From contig NZ_CP155551.1 of NCBI RefSeq assembly GCF_039679125.1, positions 186,001 to 250,000 on the forward strand: a stretch of 64,000 nt of DNA, written 5' to 3'. Source of the DNA: Blastococcus sp. HT6-4 (GTDB lineage Bacteria > Actinomycetota > Actinomycetes > Mycobacteriales > Geodermatophilaceae). The notes under the pieces are model-generated. The model did not search any database, was not told where the DNA came from, and saw only the letters and a list, made by a program, of their open reading frames with translations. A program made the translations under genes and the position numbers. This document shows, piece by piece, positions 1-9,070 of the stretch (its first letter is position 1; the number at the start of each line of letters is the position of its first letter).

Positions 1-933
1 CCGCCCGCCGAGGACGACCTCCGGGTCCAGCGGGTCGTCGCACCACTGCTCCTGCGTGCTGGTGAAGCCGCCGGCCTCCGGTGTGACCTCGTAGGGCGGC
101 ACCTCGGGGTGGTCGGCGGCGCCGGTGTCCCCGTGCACGAACGGCAGCCGGGCGACGTCCAGCAGCAGGTCGGCGACGACCGCCGCCGGCGCGGAGGTGC
201 GGCGGGGGACGAGCCAGCGGGAGAGGAACCGGCGGTCCGCGGCCTCGGGCAGGTCGAGGGGGACGTCGGCCGGCTCCCGCGGTGCGAGCTCCACCACGCC
301 CCGCCGCTCGCGGACGCCCGAGGCCGGCGGGTCGACGACCAGCTCCTGCCCGTCCCGCCGCAGCGTCCAGGTGCATCCCAGCAGCCGGACCTGCAGCCAG
401 CCGCCCGGGCGCAGCTCCGCGGAGAGGGCTACCGGGTGCCAGGCGTGCGCGAGGGAGGGGTCGAGGTTGCCGAAGACCGGCCCGGCCGGCTCGGGAGCGG
501 GTGGTGCCGGCTCGGGGCGCGGCGGCTGCGCCGGGCGGGCCGGCACGGCGGCCGTGGTCCGCTCCGGCGCGAGCCAGACCCAGCCGTGCCGCTCCTCCAC
601 CGCCCACGGGAGCGGCAGGTCGGCGCGCGGCGGTGGGGTGCCCGCCGGCCCGAGGGAGGGCGCCGTGGTGCAGCGGCCGTCGGCGTCGAACCGCCAGCCG
701 TGCCGCGCGCACTCCAGCCGGCCGTCGACGACGGTGGCCGCGGCGAGGGGGACGGCCCGGTGGGGGCACCGGGCGGGGAACGCCGTCACCTCGCCGCCGG
801 GCCGCAGCCGGACGATGACGTACGCCCGCCCGTCGGCGCCCACCGGCACCGGCGTCGTCCCGACCTGGGCGGCGGGGGCGACCGGGAACCAGCCCGTCGG
901 CGAGGCGGCGGAGGAAGCACTGAACAGGGCCAT
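1..933 (-). CDS. Rieske [2Fe-2S] oxygenase-like protein (3' end off the window)
   Basis: The protein starts at ATG 931-933 and runs off the left edge, so only about 311 residues are visible. The N-terminal Rieske domain carries CPHR and, 17 residues on, CARHGW, the usual CxH...CxxH pair that binds the cluster. Downstream, the region that in ring-hydroxylating and demethylating oxygenases holds the mononuclear iron reads LLLDVARLPFVHGDTG. The Asp and the second His are in place, but the position of the first His is Arg. Known family role: electron transfer from the Rieske cluster to an Fe(II) site that hydroxylates or demethylates small molecules. The substrate cannot be told. No reductase or ferredoxin gene is adjacent within the window. 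Confidence 0.8.
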   Translation of the reverse strand, partial: MALFSASSAASPTGWFPVAPAAQVGTTPVPVGADGRAYVIVRLRPGGEVTAFPARCPHRAVPLAAATVVDGRLECARHGWRFDADGRCTTAPSLGPAGTPPPRADLPLPWAVEERHGWVWLAPERTTAAVPARPAQPPRPEPAPPAPEPAGPVFGNLDPSLAHAWHPVALSAELRPGGWLQVRLLGCTWTLRRDGQELVVDPPASGVRERRGVVELAPREPADVPLDLPEAADRRFLSRWLVPRRTSAPAAVVADLLLDVARLPFVHGDTGAADHPEVPPYEVTPEAGGFTSTQEQWCDDPLDPEVVLGGR

Positions 934-1001
934 GCGCCATTGCAGGGCCGGCCGGTTCCGACGCGGTTACGGGCGGCGCAACATCGTGCGCCGGTGACGG
1001 G

Positions 1002-1421
1002 TCAGTCCGTCGGGAGAGCTCCCCGTGAGGCGCGGAACAACGAGACCGCGGCGGACCCGGCCAGGACCCCGCCGCCGACGGTCAGGACCAGGCCCGGGCC
1101 GGGCGCCCAGCCCGAGAAGCCCACGAGGTTCGCGAGGTGCAGCACCTGCCACAGCGGGAGGGCGAGGGCCACCACGGCCAGGACCGCCGCGTGCACGGCG
1201 GCGAGGACCTGGGAGCGGATGATCGCCCCGGCGATGCCGAGCACCGCCGCGTACATGGTCCACAGCCCGGCGCCCCGGACGCCCGAGACGTTGCCCGCGG
1301 CGGTGGCCACCCAGGGGAGGAAGGCGCCGAAGAGCACCATGAGCGCGGCGCCGAGCAGACGCCTGCTCCCGGGGCTGCGGCGTCGGTCGCGGCGCCCCGA
1401 CTGCCGTGCACTCATCGCCAT
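1002..1421 (-). CDS. Small multi-pass membrane protein, function unknown
   Basis: This 139-residue protein has a basic N-terminus (about residues 1-22, rich in Arg) followed by roughly four hydrophobic segments, with motifs such as GAALMVLFGAFLPWVATAAG and PGLVLTVGGGVLAGSAAV. The layout fits an inner-membrane protein of the small actinobacterial hypothetical type. I do not recognise a named family. A second ATG at 1413-1415 is possible; neither start has a clear ribosome site. It is transcribed away from the symporter operon that starts at 1610, leaving a 188-bp divergent intergenic region. Confidence 0.65.
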   Translation of the reverse strand: MAMSARQSGRRDRRRSPGSRRLLGAALMVLFGAFLPWVATAAGNVSGVRGAGLWTMYAAVLGIAGAIIRSQVLAAVHAAVLAVVALALPLWQVLHLANLVGFSGWAPGPGLVLTVGGGVLAGSAAVSLFRASRGALPTD

Positions 1422-1609
1422 GAGGACAGGACTCTAGGTCCTGCGGCGCCATCCCGACAGCCCGTCAGCGGCGGGTCCGCCCGGTGCTCCATCGACGATC
1501 ACGACCCCGTTGCAGTTGCCACTCCATTGATTGACCCCACCCGACTGGTCTGGTTCTCTTTCCGCGCGTGTGTGACCTGACGCACACGCTGTGACCTCTG
1601 GAGGAGCGG

Positions 1610-1888
1610 GTGGACGCTACACAGCGCAAGGACTACTGGCGGAGGAATCTCCGCCTGATGAGCGTGCTGCTCGTCATCTGGGCACTGGTGTCGTTCGGCG
1701 CGGGGATCCTCTTCGTCGAGCCGCTGAACAGCGTCGAGATCCTCGGCTTCCCCCTCGGCTTCTGGTTCGCCCAGCAGGGGTCCATCGTCACCTTCGTCGT
1801 CCTCATCGCCGTCTACGTCTGGCGGATGGACAAGCTCGACGCCGAGTTCGGCATCGACGAGTACGAGGAGGAGGTCCACCACTCATGA
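1610..1888 (+). CDS. DUF4212 protein, small subunit of sodium/solute symporter
   Basis: The 92-residue protein has two hydrophobic helices (about residues 17-36 and 48-72) and an acidic tail ending in EEEVHHS. The YWRRNLR start and the PLGFWFAQQG loop are typical of DUF4212 proteins, which are known to accompany a class of sodium:solute symporters as a small partner. The GTG start at 1610 follows a good ribosome site (GGAGGAG, 1600-1606). The stop overlaps the start of the next gene by four bases (ATGA), so the two are very probably co-translated. The role as a symporter subunit is inferred from family and position. Confidence 0.88.
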   Translation: MDATQRKDYWRRNLRLMSVLLVIWALVSFGAGILFVEPLNSVEILGFPLGFWFAQQGSIVTFVVLIAVYVWRMDKLDAEFGIDEYEEEVHHS

Positions 1889-3618
1889 GCGACATCCAGG
1901 TGTGGACGCTCGTCTTCGTCGTCATCACGTTCGGCATCTACATCTACATCGCCTACGCCAGCCGGGTGTCCACCACGTCCGGCTTCTACGTCGCCGGTGG
2001 CGGTATCCCGGCGCCGGCCAACGGCGCCGCGATCGCGGCGGACTGGATGAGCGCCGCGTCGTTCATCTCGATGGCGGGCATCGTCGCGTTCGCCGGGAAC
2101 GGCTACGCCGGCTCCGTCTACCTGATGGGCTGGACCGGCGGCTACGTGCTGCTGGCCCTCCTGCTGGCGCCCTACCTGCGGAAGTTCGGCAAGTACACGA
2201 TCCCGGACTTCGTCGGTGACCGGTACTCCGAGACCGCCCGCCTGGTTGCGGTCGTCGCGGCGATCGTCGTCTCGTTCGTCTACGTCGCCGGGCAGATGGC
2301 CGGCGTCGGCCTGGTCTTCCAGCGGTTCCTCGGGGTCGGCACCACGGCCGGTGTGGTCATCGGCATGGTGATCGTCTTCTTCTACGCCGTGCTCGGCGGC
2401 ATGAAGGGGATCACCTGGACGCAGGTCGCCCAGTACTCCGTCCTGATCGTCGCCTACCTCATCCCCGTGGTGGCGATCTCCGTGCAGATCACCGGGAACC
2501 CCGTGCCGCAGATCGGGTTCGGCGAGATCCTCGGCGAGCTCGACGGGCTGCAGGAGGACCTCGGCTTCGCCGCGTACACCGAGGCCTTCACGCAGACCAC
2601 CATGCTGAACATGGTGCTGATCACCGCGGCACTGATGTTCGGGACCGCCGGCCTCCCGCACGTGATCGTCCGCTTCTACACCGCCAAGAGCGTGCGTGCC
2701 GCCCGGTACTCGGCGCTGTGGGCGCTGTTCTTCATCGCCCTGCTCTACACCTCGGCCCCGGCGGTGGGCGCGTTCAGCAAGCTGAACTTCATCGACCAGA
2801 TCGCGGGCACGCCGATCGGCGAGACGCCGGGGTGGTTCAACACCTGGGCCGACGTCGGGCTGATCGAGGTGACCGACGTCGACGGGGACGGGGTCATCGA
2901 CTACGGCCCCGAGACCGGCGAGCTGGTGATCAACAACGACATCATCGTTCTCGCGACGCCGGAGATCGCCGGTCTGCCGGCGCCGGTGGTCGGGCTGGTG
3001 GCGGCCGGCGCGCTGGCCGCGGCGCTGTCCACGGCGTCCGGCCTGCTCCTGGTCATCTCGTCGTCGGTGGCCAACGACGTGTACTACAAGCGGGTCAACC
3101 CGCAGGCCACCGAGGCCCGCCAGCTTCTGGTGGGCCGGATCGCGATGGGGGCGGCCATCCTCGTGGCCGGCTACCTGGGCATCAACCCGCCCGGCTTCGT
3201 GGCCCAGGTGGTGGCGCTCGCCTTCGGCCTGGCCTGTGCCAGCTTCTTCCCGATCCTCGTGCTCGGGATCTTCTGGAAGAAGACCACGGCAGCCGGAGCG
3301 ACCGCCGGCCTTGCAGCCGGTCTCGGCACCACCGTCGCGTACATGCTGTGGACGATCGACATCTACGGCAACAGCGACGGCCTGTTCGGCATCCCCGAGA
3401 CCGGCTTCGGCACGATCGGCATGCTGATCAACTTCGTGGTCACCATCGTGGTGTCGCAGTTCACCACGAAGCCGTCGCCGGTGATGCAGGAGCTGGTGGA
3501 GGAGATCCGCTACCCCGGCAAGAGCCGGCTCGTCGCGGCGCACGCCGAAGGCCACCTGGACGAGGTGATCCACGAGGGGAGGCCGGGGGAGCCGCCGCAG
3601 GAGCCGCGGTCCCACTGA
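1885..3618 (+). CDS. Sodium:solute symporter (SSS family), large subunit
   Basis: This 577-residue protein has about 13 hydrophobic segments and the SSS hallmark near the N-terminus: [23 protein letters not shown], in the style of ActP/DhlC proteins, where the substrate and sodium sites lie. Other family signatures are [11 protein letters not shown] in the middle and [10 protein letters not shown] about two thirds along. Members with a DUF4212 partner are thought to import small carboxylates such as acetate or lactate with sodium; the substrate here is inference. The start ATG 1885-1887 overlaps the upstream stop. A hairpin 26 bp after the stop probably ends the operon. Confidence 0.88.
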   Translation: MSDIQVWTLVFVVITFGIYIYIAYASRVSTTSGFYVAGGGIPAPANGAAIAADWMSAASFISMAGIVAFAGNGYAGSVYLMGWTGGYVLLALLLAPYLRKFGKYTIPDFVGDRYSETARLVAVVAAIVVSFVYVAGQMAGVGLVFQRFLGVGTTAGVVIGMVIVFFYAVLGGMKGITWTQVAQYSVLIVAYLIPVVAISVQITGNPVPQIGFGEILGELDGLQEDLGFAAYTEAFTQTTMLNMVLITAALMFGTAGLPHVIVRFYTAKSVRAARYSALWALFFIALLYTSAPAVGAFSKLNFIDQIAGTPIGETPGWFNTWADVGLIEVTDVDGDGVIDYGPETGELVINNDIIVLATPEIAGLPAPVVGLVAAGALAAALSTASGLLLVISSSVANDVYYKRVNPQATEARQLLVGRIAMGAAILVAGYLGINPPGFVAQVVALAFGLACASFFPILVLGIFWKKTTAAGATAGLAAGLGTTVAYMLWTIDIYGNSDGLFGIPETGFGTIGMLINFVVTIVVSQFTTKPSPVMQELVEEIRYPGKSRLVAAHAEGHLDEVIHEGRPGEPPQEPRSH

Positions 3619-3643
3619 CGAAGGACCGCTCCCGCCGTCGCGT

Positions 3644-3673
3644 GGCGCGCGTCCCCACACGGGGGCGCGCGCC
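3644..3673. terminator. GC palindrome, copy 1 of 3 (putative terminator)
   Basis: Arms GGCGCGCGTCCCC and GGGGGCGCGCGCC flank a 4-base ACAC loop. The only irregular pair is a G/T wobble. It lies 26 bp after the symporter stop. An almost identical hairpin stands at 6791-6822 and a shorter relative at 4323-4351, all close to gene 3' ends. There is no T-run, as is usual in high-GC actinobacteria. Confidence 0.6.
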
Positions 3674-3694
3674 TCGCGCGTTCAGGCGGACGGC

Positions 3695-3761
3695 CCAGCG
3701 GGCCGCGAAACCGCCGAGGACCACGAGGCCGGCGACGGCGTGCCGGCCGGGCGAGGTCACC
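3695..3761 (-). pseudogene. Duplicated scrap of the small membrane protein gene at 6920-7201
   Basis: These 67 bases match 7052-7118 at 63 positions by my alignment. On the minus strand they encode [19 protein letters not shown], against [19 protein letters not shown] in the intact gene. The scrap has no start of its own, and its upstream side is replaced abruptly by the actP remnant read on the other strand. It appears to be a gene fragment copied or left behind by a rearrangement. Confidence 0.65.
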
Positions 3762-4398
3762 GGGATCCCCGCGGTGGTGGCCGGCCTGGCGATCACCGCG
3801 TCGGCGTCGTTCGCCCACGACGTCTACGCCTCGGTGATCAAGAAGGGCGACGTCCCGCCGAACGGTGAGGTCGAGGTCGCCCGGATCACCGCCGTCGTCA
3901 TCGGCGCGGTGGCGATCGGGCTGGGCATCCTGGCGCTGCGCGCCGGGCTGAACATCGCCTTCCTCGTGGCGCTGGCCTTCGCGGTGGCCGCCTCGGCGAA
4001 CCTGCCGACGATCCTCTACACGCTGTGGCGGGCCGATCATCTGCGTCGGCCTGATCATCTTCTCCCCGGTGGTCTCCGGCGCCGAGACGTCGATGATCCC
4101 GACGGTCGACTTCGCCTGGTTCCCGCTGCGCGACCCGGGCCTGGTGTCGATCCCGGCGTCGTTCCTCCTCGGGTACCTGGGCACCGTCCTCACCAAGGAG
4201 AAACCGAACGAGGAGAAGTGGGCGGAGCTCGAGGTGCGTGCCTTCACCGGCATCGGCGCCGAGAAGGCCGTCACCCACCAGGAGGCCTCCCTGGCCGCGC
4301 AGGCCGGGGTGGGATCGGCGCCGAGGCGCGCGTCCTGTCGGGGCGCGCCTCCTGCGTTCCACGAGTGCACCGAACCGTTCCGGAACCCCAACGGGTGA
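3762..4398 (+). pseudogene. actP (cation/acetate symporter) remnant, 5' truncated and frameshifted
   Basis: Starting at about 3762 the plus strand encodes a recognisable C-terminal third of Act[21 protein letters not shown], then [20 protein letters not shown]. Near 4032 the homology breaks off after TLWR and resumes in another reading frame as [14 protein letters not shown], then [14 protein letters not shown]. This implies a short deletion that also shifted the frame. The N-terminal two thirds are absent; the DNA before 3762 is an unrelated gene scrap. The tail runs on to a stop at 4396-4398. The intact SSS symporter upstream is a different subfamily, so this is not simply its duplicate. 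Confidence 0.8.
4323..4351. repeat. GC palindrome, copy 2 of 3
   Basis: Arms GAGGCGCGC (4323-4331) and GCGCGCCTC (4343-4351) share the GCGCGCGTCC core with the hairpins at 3644 and 6791. It lies within the degraded tail of the actP remnant, roughly where the original gene would have ended, so it may be that gene's former terminator. Confidence 0.45.
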
Positions 4399-4473
4399 GG
4401 GCGGACCACGGCACCATCAACTGCGGGCTCGGACCGGACGAAGGCGGGGCTACGTCTTCCCAAGGAGCGATTC

Positions 4474-6774
4474 GTGCACCGAGCAGTTCCGGGGCGCCGG
4501 CCGGTCCCCGTGATCACCGCCGCCCTGCTGTCCTTCACTCTCGCCGCGTGCGGTGACGACGGGGCCGCCGAGTCCACCCTCGACTCGCGGGCCACGTGGA
4601 CCCAGGTGTCCATGCCCGAGTCCTCCCAGGTCGTCGGCCCGCGAGTGGTGTTCACCGCCGCTCTGGGCCGGTCGGGGGACCTGCCCGCGCTGGTCGCCGG
4701 TTCGGGTGGGGATCCTGGCGAACCCGCCTCCGCCCGCGCCTGGACCGACGACGGCGGGGACGGCTGGCGCTGGGATGAGCTGCCACTGCCCGACGACCAG
4801 GAGAGCGAGACCGCTTTCGCGGTGTCCGACGGGTCGACGACGTGGATCGGCGGCACCAGCTGGCAGGCCGGTCGGCCGGTCAGCCCGTACGTCGTCCGCT
4901 CCGACGACCGCCGCACCTGGGCGGACGTCGAACTGCCGGACGACGCGGCCGACCGGGCCCTGCGGCCCGGGGCCGCGGTGGTGGTCGACGGATCGCCGGT
5001 CGTGGTGGGGATGGACTCGGACGACCAGCCGGTCGCCCTCTCTCTCGGCGGGGACGCCGGACTGCTGGCCCTGCCCGCAGTCCCCGGGGGCCGCGAGTTC
5101 GCCGGGTTCCGCGGTGCGGCCGTCCTCGGCGACACCGTGGTCGCGGTCGCGTCCGCCGAGGAGCCCGGGCAGTCCGGGGAGGCCGTCGTCTACCGCTCCA
5201 CCGACGGTGGTGCGTCCTGGACGGCCGAGCTCGGACCCGCCGAGGGGCCGGCGGAGCCGACCGGTGTCGTGGCCAGCTCCGGCGGCTTCGTCGTCACCGG
5301 ATACCTGTGGGGTGGCGACGGGGTCGCCACCCCGGCCGCCTGGTCCTCGTCGGACGGCGCGGCGTGGACGGCCGAGCCGCTGCCGGCGCTCGACGGGGAC
5401 AGGGACGGTCTCTCCGTCGCGCCCGGGGATCACTCCTGGCTCGACGCCCCGGCCGTCTCCGGGGATCGGGTCGTGGCGCCGATCGTGGTGACGGCGGTGC
5501 TCCGGTTCGGCGTGCTGCAGCGCGATCCGGCCGGTACCTGGACCGTTCTCGGCGACTCGCCGGACTGGAAGTTCCCCGGGGCAGGGGCCGAAGCGGCGCT
5601 GAACGACGACGGCTCGTTGCTGCTCGCGCAGTCCGGCCGCAACCTCGGCCGGGTGGGTGAGTTGTCCACCGAGGGCCGCTGGCGCAATCAGCTGACCGAG
5701 GTGGGCACGCTCGACTACGGCATGCAGTTCACCTCGTTCCTGGACCCGGCCGGCGCACCCGCCCTCATCGGACGCCGTCCGGTGGTGGAGCTGCGCGGGA
5801 GCGGTGGCTGGGCGCAGACCGGTCAGCTGGCCAACTACGCGTTCGAGGGCCACGCCCTCGTCGAGCGGCCGTGGGATCCGGCCGAGACGGCCGACCTCTC
5901 CGACGTCGCGGCCGCCAGCACGCCCGACGGCGGCTCGGTGCTGCTCGGCGCCCAGGTGTGGGAGGGCGAGGACGGCACGACCGTCGACCTCGTCGGCTGG
6001 CACCGCGCCGTGCCGGGTGGCCCGCTGACCCCCGTGGAGGGTCTCGCATCGCCGGAGACGGAGTCGCTGTCCGCGGTCACGTACGCCGACGGCACCTGGG
6101 CCGCCCTCGGCACCGTGCGGCGCTCCTTCAGCTCGACCGATCCGGACACGGCCGCGGTCTGGACCTCGAGCGACGGCGTGACCTGGAGCCGGGCGGACGG
6201 CCCGTTCGCCGCGACGGGGCCGGGCGCCGAGAGCTGGGCGGCCGGTGCCTGCGCGCTGCCCGATGGCGATCTGCTCGTGGTCGGGGAGTACAACGAGGGC
6301 GCACAGGACCGGCCGGTGGCGTGGAAGCGCACCGGCGGGCACTGGGAGCGTCTCGACGGCACGGCGTTCGGCTCGGAGTTCGGCTCGCTGAGCTCTTGCT
6401 CCACCGACGGTGACACCACGATCGTCCAGGGCACCAGTGGGAACCGGGCGACCGTGTGGCGCACCACGGACGGTGTCGTCTTCGAGGCCAGCACGCTCGG
6501 GGAGCGGGGAGAGTCCTTCGGGACCATCCGTGTGATCGACGGCGGCTACGCAGCTGCCGGCACCCGGGTCGCACGCGGGCAGCAGGGCGCCGTCGTCTGG
6601 CTCTCCGCGGACGCGAAGCGCTGGCGCGCGATCCCCGTGCCGTCCGTCCGGGTCCTCACCGGAGCCGACGTGATGGCCGACGGCGACGGCGGGCTGCTGG
6701 TCGCCACCACCTCGGGTGCCTCGCCGGAGGTGTGGGCGCTGGGCAACCCCGGCGAGCTGTTCGAGGAGGCCTGA
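4474..6774 (+). CDS. Large secreted lipoprotein with Asp-box (BNR-like) repeats
   Basis: The 766-residue protein starts at GTG 4474, six bases after AAGGAG (4462-4467). A signal peptide ends in the lipobox LAAC (Cys about residue 27), so it is probably a lipid-anchored exported protein. The rest shows recurrent Asp-box turns of the S/T-x-D-G-x-x-W type: STDGGASW near residue 242, SSDGAAW near 292, SSDGVTW near 565 and TTDGVVF near 669. Such turns are known from sialidase-like beta-propellers, but no sialidase catalytic arginine triad or FRIP motif is evident, so a binding or scaffold role is likelier than glycosidase activity. It stands alone between two GC palindromes. Confidence 0.8.
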   Translation: MHRAVPGRRPVPVITAALLSFTLAACGDDGAAESTLDSRATWTQVSMPESSQVVGPRVVFTAALGRSGDLPALVAGSGGDPGEPASARAWTDDGGDGWRWDELPLPDDQESETAFAVSDGSTTWIGGTSWQAGRPVSPYVVRSDDRRTWADVELPDDAADRALRPGAAVVVDGSPVVVGMDSDDQPVALSLGGDAGLLALPAVPGGREFAGFRGAAVLGDTVVAVASAEEPGQSGEAVVYRSTDGGASWTAELGPAEGPAEPTGVVASSGGFVVTGYLWGGDGVATPAAWSSSDGAAWTAEPLPALDGDRDGLSVAPGDHSWLDAPAVSGDRVVAPIVVTAVLRFGVLQRDPAGTWTVLGDSPDWKFPGAGAEAALNDDGSLLLAQSGRNLGRVGELSTEGRWRNQLTEVGTLDYGMQFTSFLDPAGAPALIGRRPVVELRGSGGWAQTGQLANYAFEGHALVERPWDPAETADLSDVAAASTPDGGSVLLGAQVWEGEDGTTVDLVGWHRAVPGGPLTPVEGLASPETESLSAVTYADGTWAALGTVRRSFSSTDPDTAAVWTSSDGVTWSRADGPFAATGPGAESWAAGACALPDGDLLVVGEYNEGAQDRPVAWKRTGGHWERLDGTAFGSEFGSLSSCSTDGDTTIVQGTSGNRATVWRTTDGVVFEASTLGERGESFGTIRVIDGGYAAAGTRVARGQQGAVVWLSADAKRWRAIPVPSVRVLTGADVMADGDGGLLVATTSGASPEVWALGNPGELFEEA

Positions 6775-6790
6775 CCTCCGGCCGGCGCCG

Positions 6791-6822
6791 GGGCGCGCGT
6801 CCCCGCCCGGGGGCGCGCGCCC
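6791..6822. terminator. GC palindrome, copy 3 of 3 (putative terminator)
   Basis: Arms GGGCGCGCGTCCCC and GGGGGCGCGCGCCC with a 4-base GCCC loop lie 16 bp after the lipoprotein stop and before the convergent gene ending at 6920. Stem sequence and loop length match the copy at 3644-3673 almost exactly. It could serve both strands. Confidence 0.65.
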
Positions 6823-6919
6823 TGTGCGTCTCGGGGTCGGTGTCGCGGTGGAGTCGCCGGACCGCGCTGCGGCGCGGCACCCGGTACCCCGAGGCGACAC
6901 CGGCCGTCGGGACCGCCGC

Positions 6920-7201
6920 TCAGGCCGCGGCGGCGTGGGCCGGGGCGGTATCCGGCTCCGGCGCCAGGACGGCGTCCACGGTGGTCGCGGCCGCCACGAC
7001 CTGGACCTGGACGGGGCGGGCGGCGCGGCCGGTGCGTCGGGCGTGGGCGAACCAGCGGGCCGCGAGGCCGCCGAGGACCACGAGGCCGGCGACGGCGTGC
7101 TGGCCGGGCGCGGTCACCGCGACGGCGATCGCGGCGAGGTGGACCAGCGAGAGCAGCAGGACCGGGATCGGCAGGCGCGGCAGGCGCAGGTGGGGGTGCA
7201 C
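6920..7201 (-). CDS. Small membrane protein, function unknown
   Basis: This 93-residue protein starts at GTG 7199-7201, six bases after a perfect AGGAGGT ribosome site (7208-7214). It has two hydrophobic stretches (LPIPVLLLSLVHLAAIAVAV and [17 protein letters not shown]) and an Ala/Val-rich tail. It is 100 bp downstream of the manganese catalase gene on the same strand and may be co-transcribed with it. A 67-bp piece of this gene recurs at 3695-3761. I recognise no family. Confidence 0.7.
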   Translation of the reverse strand: MHPHLRLPRLPIPVLLLSLVHLAAIAVAVTAPGQHAVAGLVVLGGLAARWFAHARRTGRAARPVQVQVVAAATTVDAVLAPEPDTAPAHAAAA

Positions 7202-7301
7202 GGCAGGACCTCCTGGAGGGGTGGCCCGCCGGGCCGGCGGCCGCACCCCGGAAGGGCGGGCCGCCGGCACGGCGACGGCGCAGGCGAGGTGGGGCCGGAC
7301 C

Positions 7302-8162
7302 TCAGGTGAGCAGGTCCTTGGCCTTCTGCAGCATCGACTGGCCCGGCATCTGCGGCGTCGGGAACAGGCGCGGGTCGCCCGGCGGCAGCTGCGGGGCGTC
7401 GGCGGCGGCCTCGATCGGCCGGGCGGTGAACTCGCCGCGGCCGTCCGGGGTCGGGCCGTGGGCCCAGCGACCGGCGGCCGCCTCGGGGCCGTCGGAGGCG
7501 AGGATGAAGGCGAAACCGGCGTCGCCCGGCTCCTCCTCGATCGGGAAGGCCTCGGGCACCGGGATGCCCTCGAGACCGTCGGCCTTGAGCTCCTCGATGG
7601 CGGCGAGCCACTGCATCTGGTGCATGTGGTCACGGGCGATGAGGAACTTCAGGGTCTCCTTGACGCCCGGGTCGTCGGTCATGTTGTAGAGCCGCGCGAC
7701 CTGCAGCCGCCCCTGCATCTCGGCGGTGGCGTTGTAGTGGAAGTCGGCCATCAGGTTGCCGCTGGCGGTCACGTAGGCGCCGGTCCAGGGGTTGCCCATG
7801 CTGTCCATGTAGGACGCGCCGCCGCCGTTGGTGAGCGGGTGCTGCGGGTTGTGCTGGCCGTAGCCCGCCGCCGCCTCCTTGGTGCGGTCCGACGCGTCGG
7901 GCTTGAGCGGCATGTGGTCGAGCAGCCGGTCGATCATCGTCACGAGGATCTCGACGTGGGCGAGCTCCTCGGTGCCGATCGAGAGGAGCATGTCCTTGTA
8001 CTTGCCGGGCAGCCGGCAGTTCCAGCCCTGCAGCAGGTACTGGGTGGCGACCGTCATCTCGCCCCACTGACCGCCGAGGACCTCCTGGAGCTTGCGCGCG
8101 AAGTCCGGGTCCGGGCCGTCGGGCTTGGCCTCGTACTGCAGCGCCTGGGTGTGCGTGAACAC
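7302..8162 (-). CDS. Manganese catalase
   Basis: This 286-residue ferritin-like protein disproportionates hydrogen peroxide at a dimanganese centre. With GTG 8160-8162 as residue 1, the metal ligands fall at Glu35, Glu66, His69 (in TEELAHVE), Glu148 (ATAEMQG) and His181 (RDHMHQM). These are the same numbers as in the characterised Lactiplantibacillus plantarum enzyme, which supports the chosen start. A ribosome site (GAGGAGA) precedes it. The C-terminal region, with GPTPDGRGEF and a terminal helix, is typical of the longer members. It is probably cytoplasmic and used in oxidative or desiccation stress. Confidence 0.95.
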   Translation of the reverse strand: MFTHTQALQYEAKPDGPDPDFARKLQEVLGGQWGEMTVATQYLLQGWNCRLPGKYKDMLLSIGTEELAHVEILVTMIDRLLDHMPLKPDASDRTKEAAAGYGQHNPQHPLTNGGGASYMDSMGNPWTGAYVTASGNLMADFHYNATAEMQGRLQVARLYNMTDDPGVKETLKFLIARDHMHQMQWLAAIEELKADGLEGIPVPEAFPIEEEPGDAGFAFILASDGPEAAAGRWAHGPTPDGRGEFTARPIEAAADAPQLPPGDPRLFPTPQMPGQSMLQKAKDLLT

Positions 8163-8273
8163 GGTGTCTCCTCTGCGTCTGTCGCTGTCCCGCGATCGCG
8201 GTGACACAGGGGATCTGCCCGCGCCGGGTGGCCCACCGGTGCCGACCGGTGGCCCGCCGGTGCCAACCTCCGC

Positions 8274-9008
8274 TCAGCGGTCGGGGAGCTGGACGGTGAG
8301 CGTGAAGTCGCCCCCGTGCTCGGCCCAGAGCAACCGGCCGCCCAGCTCCCGGGTCTGCCGCTGCACCGACCAGAGCCCCAGGCCGGTGAGGTCCGTCGGG
8401 GGGCGGGTCGTGCGCAGGTGCTGGACCACCCGGTTGACGGGGACGCCGGGCTGGGTGAGCGCCAGGTCCACCCAGCCGCGTCTCGGCTCCACCCGGAGCC
8501 GAACCGGCGCGCCACGCCCGTGGCGGTGGGCGTTCTCGAAGAGGTTGATCAGGATGCGCTGCACGCGGGCGTCGGCGACCCCGATGTCGGTGGCCTCCTC
8601 GCTCATCTCCAGGGTCAGCTGCGACCGGGGCAGCCCGGAGGCCGCCAGCGAGGCCTGGACCACCTCGCCGAGACGGCGGGTGCCCGCGGAGCGGCGCAGC
8701 GCCCCTCCGGTCGCGTCGGCCGTCCGCAGCATCGAGGACAGGTGCGCGGTCTGGGCCCGGGCGAGCTCGAGCAGTTCGGCGGCGTGGCCGGGGGCGCGGT
8801 CCAGCGAGCCCAGCACCGCTTCCAGGGAGGCCAGCGGGCTGCGCATGTCGTGGCAGAGCGCCCGGACGACGGCGTCCTCGGGGCTGGGTGCGTCCTCGGC
8901 GGCTCTCGCCCGGCGCGGGCGCGGGAGATGCGCCCGCAGCACGCGGGCGAGATCGTTGAGCAGTCCGCGGCTACACGTCGACGCCTGCGTGTCGGCAGCC
9001 AGGGTCAC
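8274..9008 (-). CDS. Cytoplasmic histidine kinase without a sensor domain
   Basis: This 244-residue protein starts at GTG 9006-9008 after GAGGAGG. About 50 residues of linker lead to an H-box CHDMRSPLASLEAV (dimerisation helix with phospho-accepting His), an N-box NLFENAHRHG and a G2 box TGLGLWSVQRQT of the HATPase fold. No transmembrane, PAS or GAF segment is visible. The G1 box, normally DxGxG, reads TQPGVP, so the adenine-contacting Asp seems missing. It is divergent from the response regulator gene starting at 9071, with only 62 bp between starts, and is its likely partner. Confidence 0.82.
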   Translation of the reverse strand: MTLAADTQASTCSRGLLNDLARVLRAHLPRPRRARAAEDAPSPEDAVVRALCHDMRSPLASLEAVLGSLDRAPGHAAELLELARAQTAHLSSMLRTADATGGALRRSAGTRRLGEVVQASLAASGLPRSQLTLEMSEEATDIGVADARVQRILINLFENAHRHGRGAPVRLRVEPRRGWVDLALTQPGVPVNRVVQHLRTTRPPTDLTGLGLWSVQRQTRELGGRLLWAEHGGDFTLTVQLPDR

Positions 9009-9070
9009 GGGCACCTCCTCGGGGGTCCGGCCAGGGAGCGCCGGGAGACGCACCGACCGTCAGGAGCGAT

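Noticed and set aside
4474-6774. Calling the lipoprotein a sialidase
   Set aside because: Asp-box turns are present, but the catalytic arginines, Tyr and FRIP motif of sialidases are not evident.
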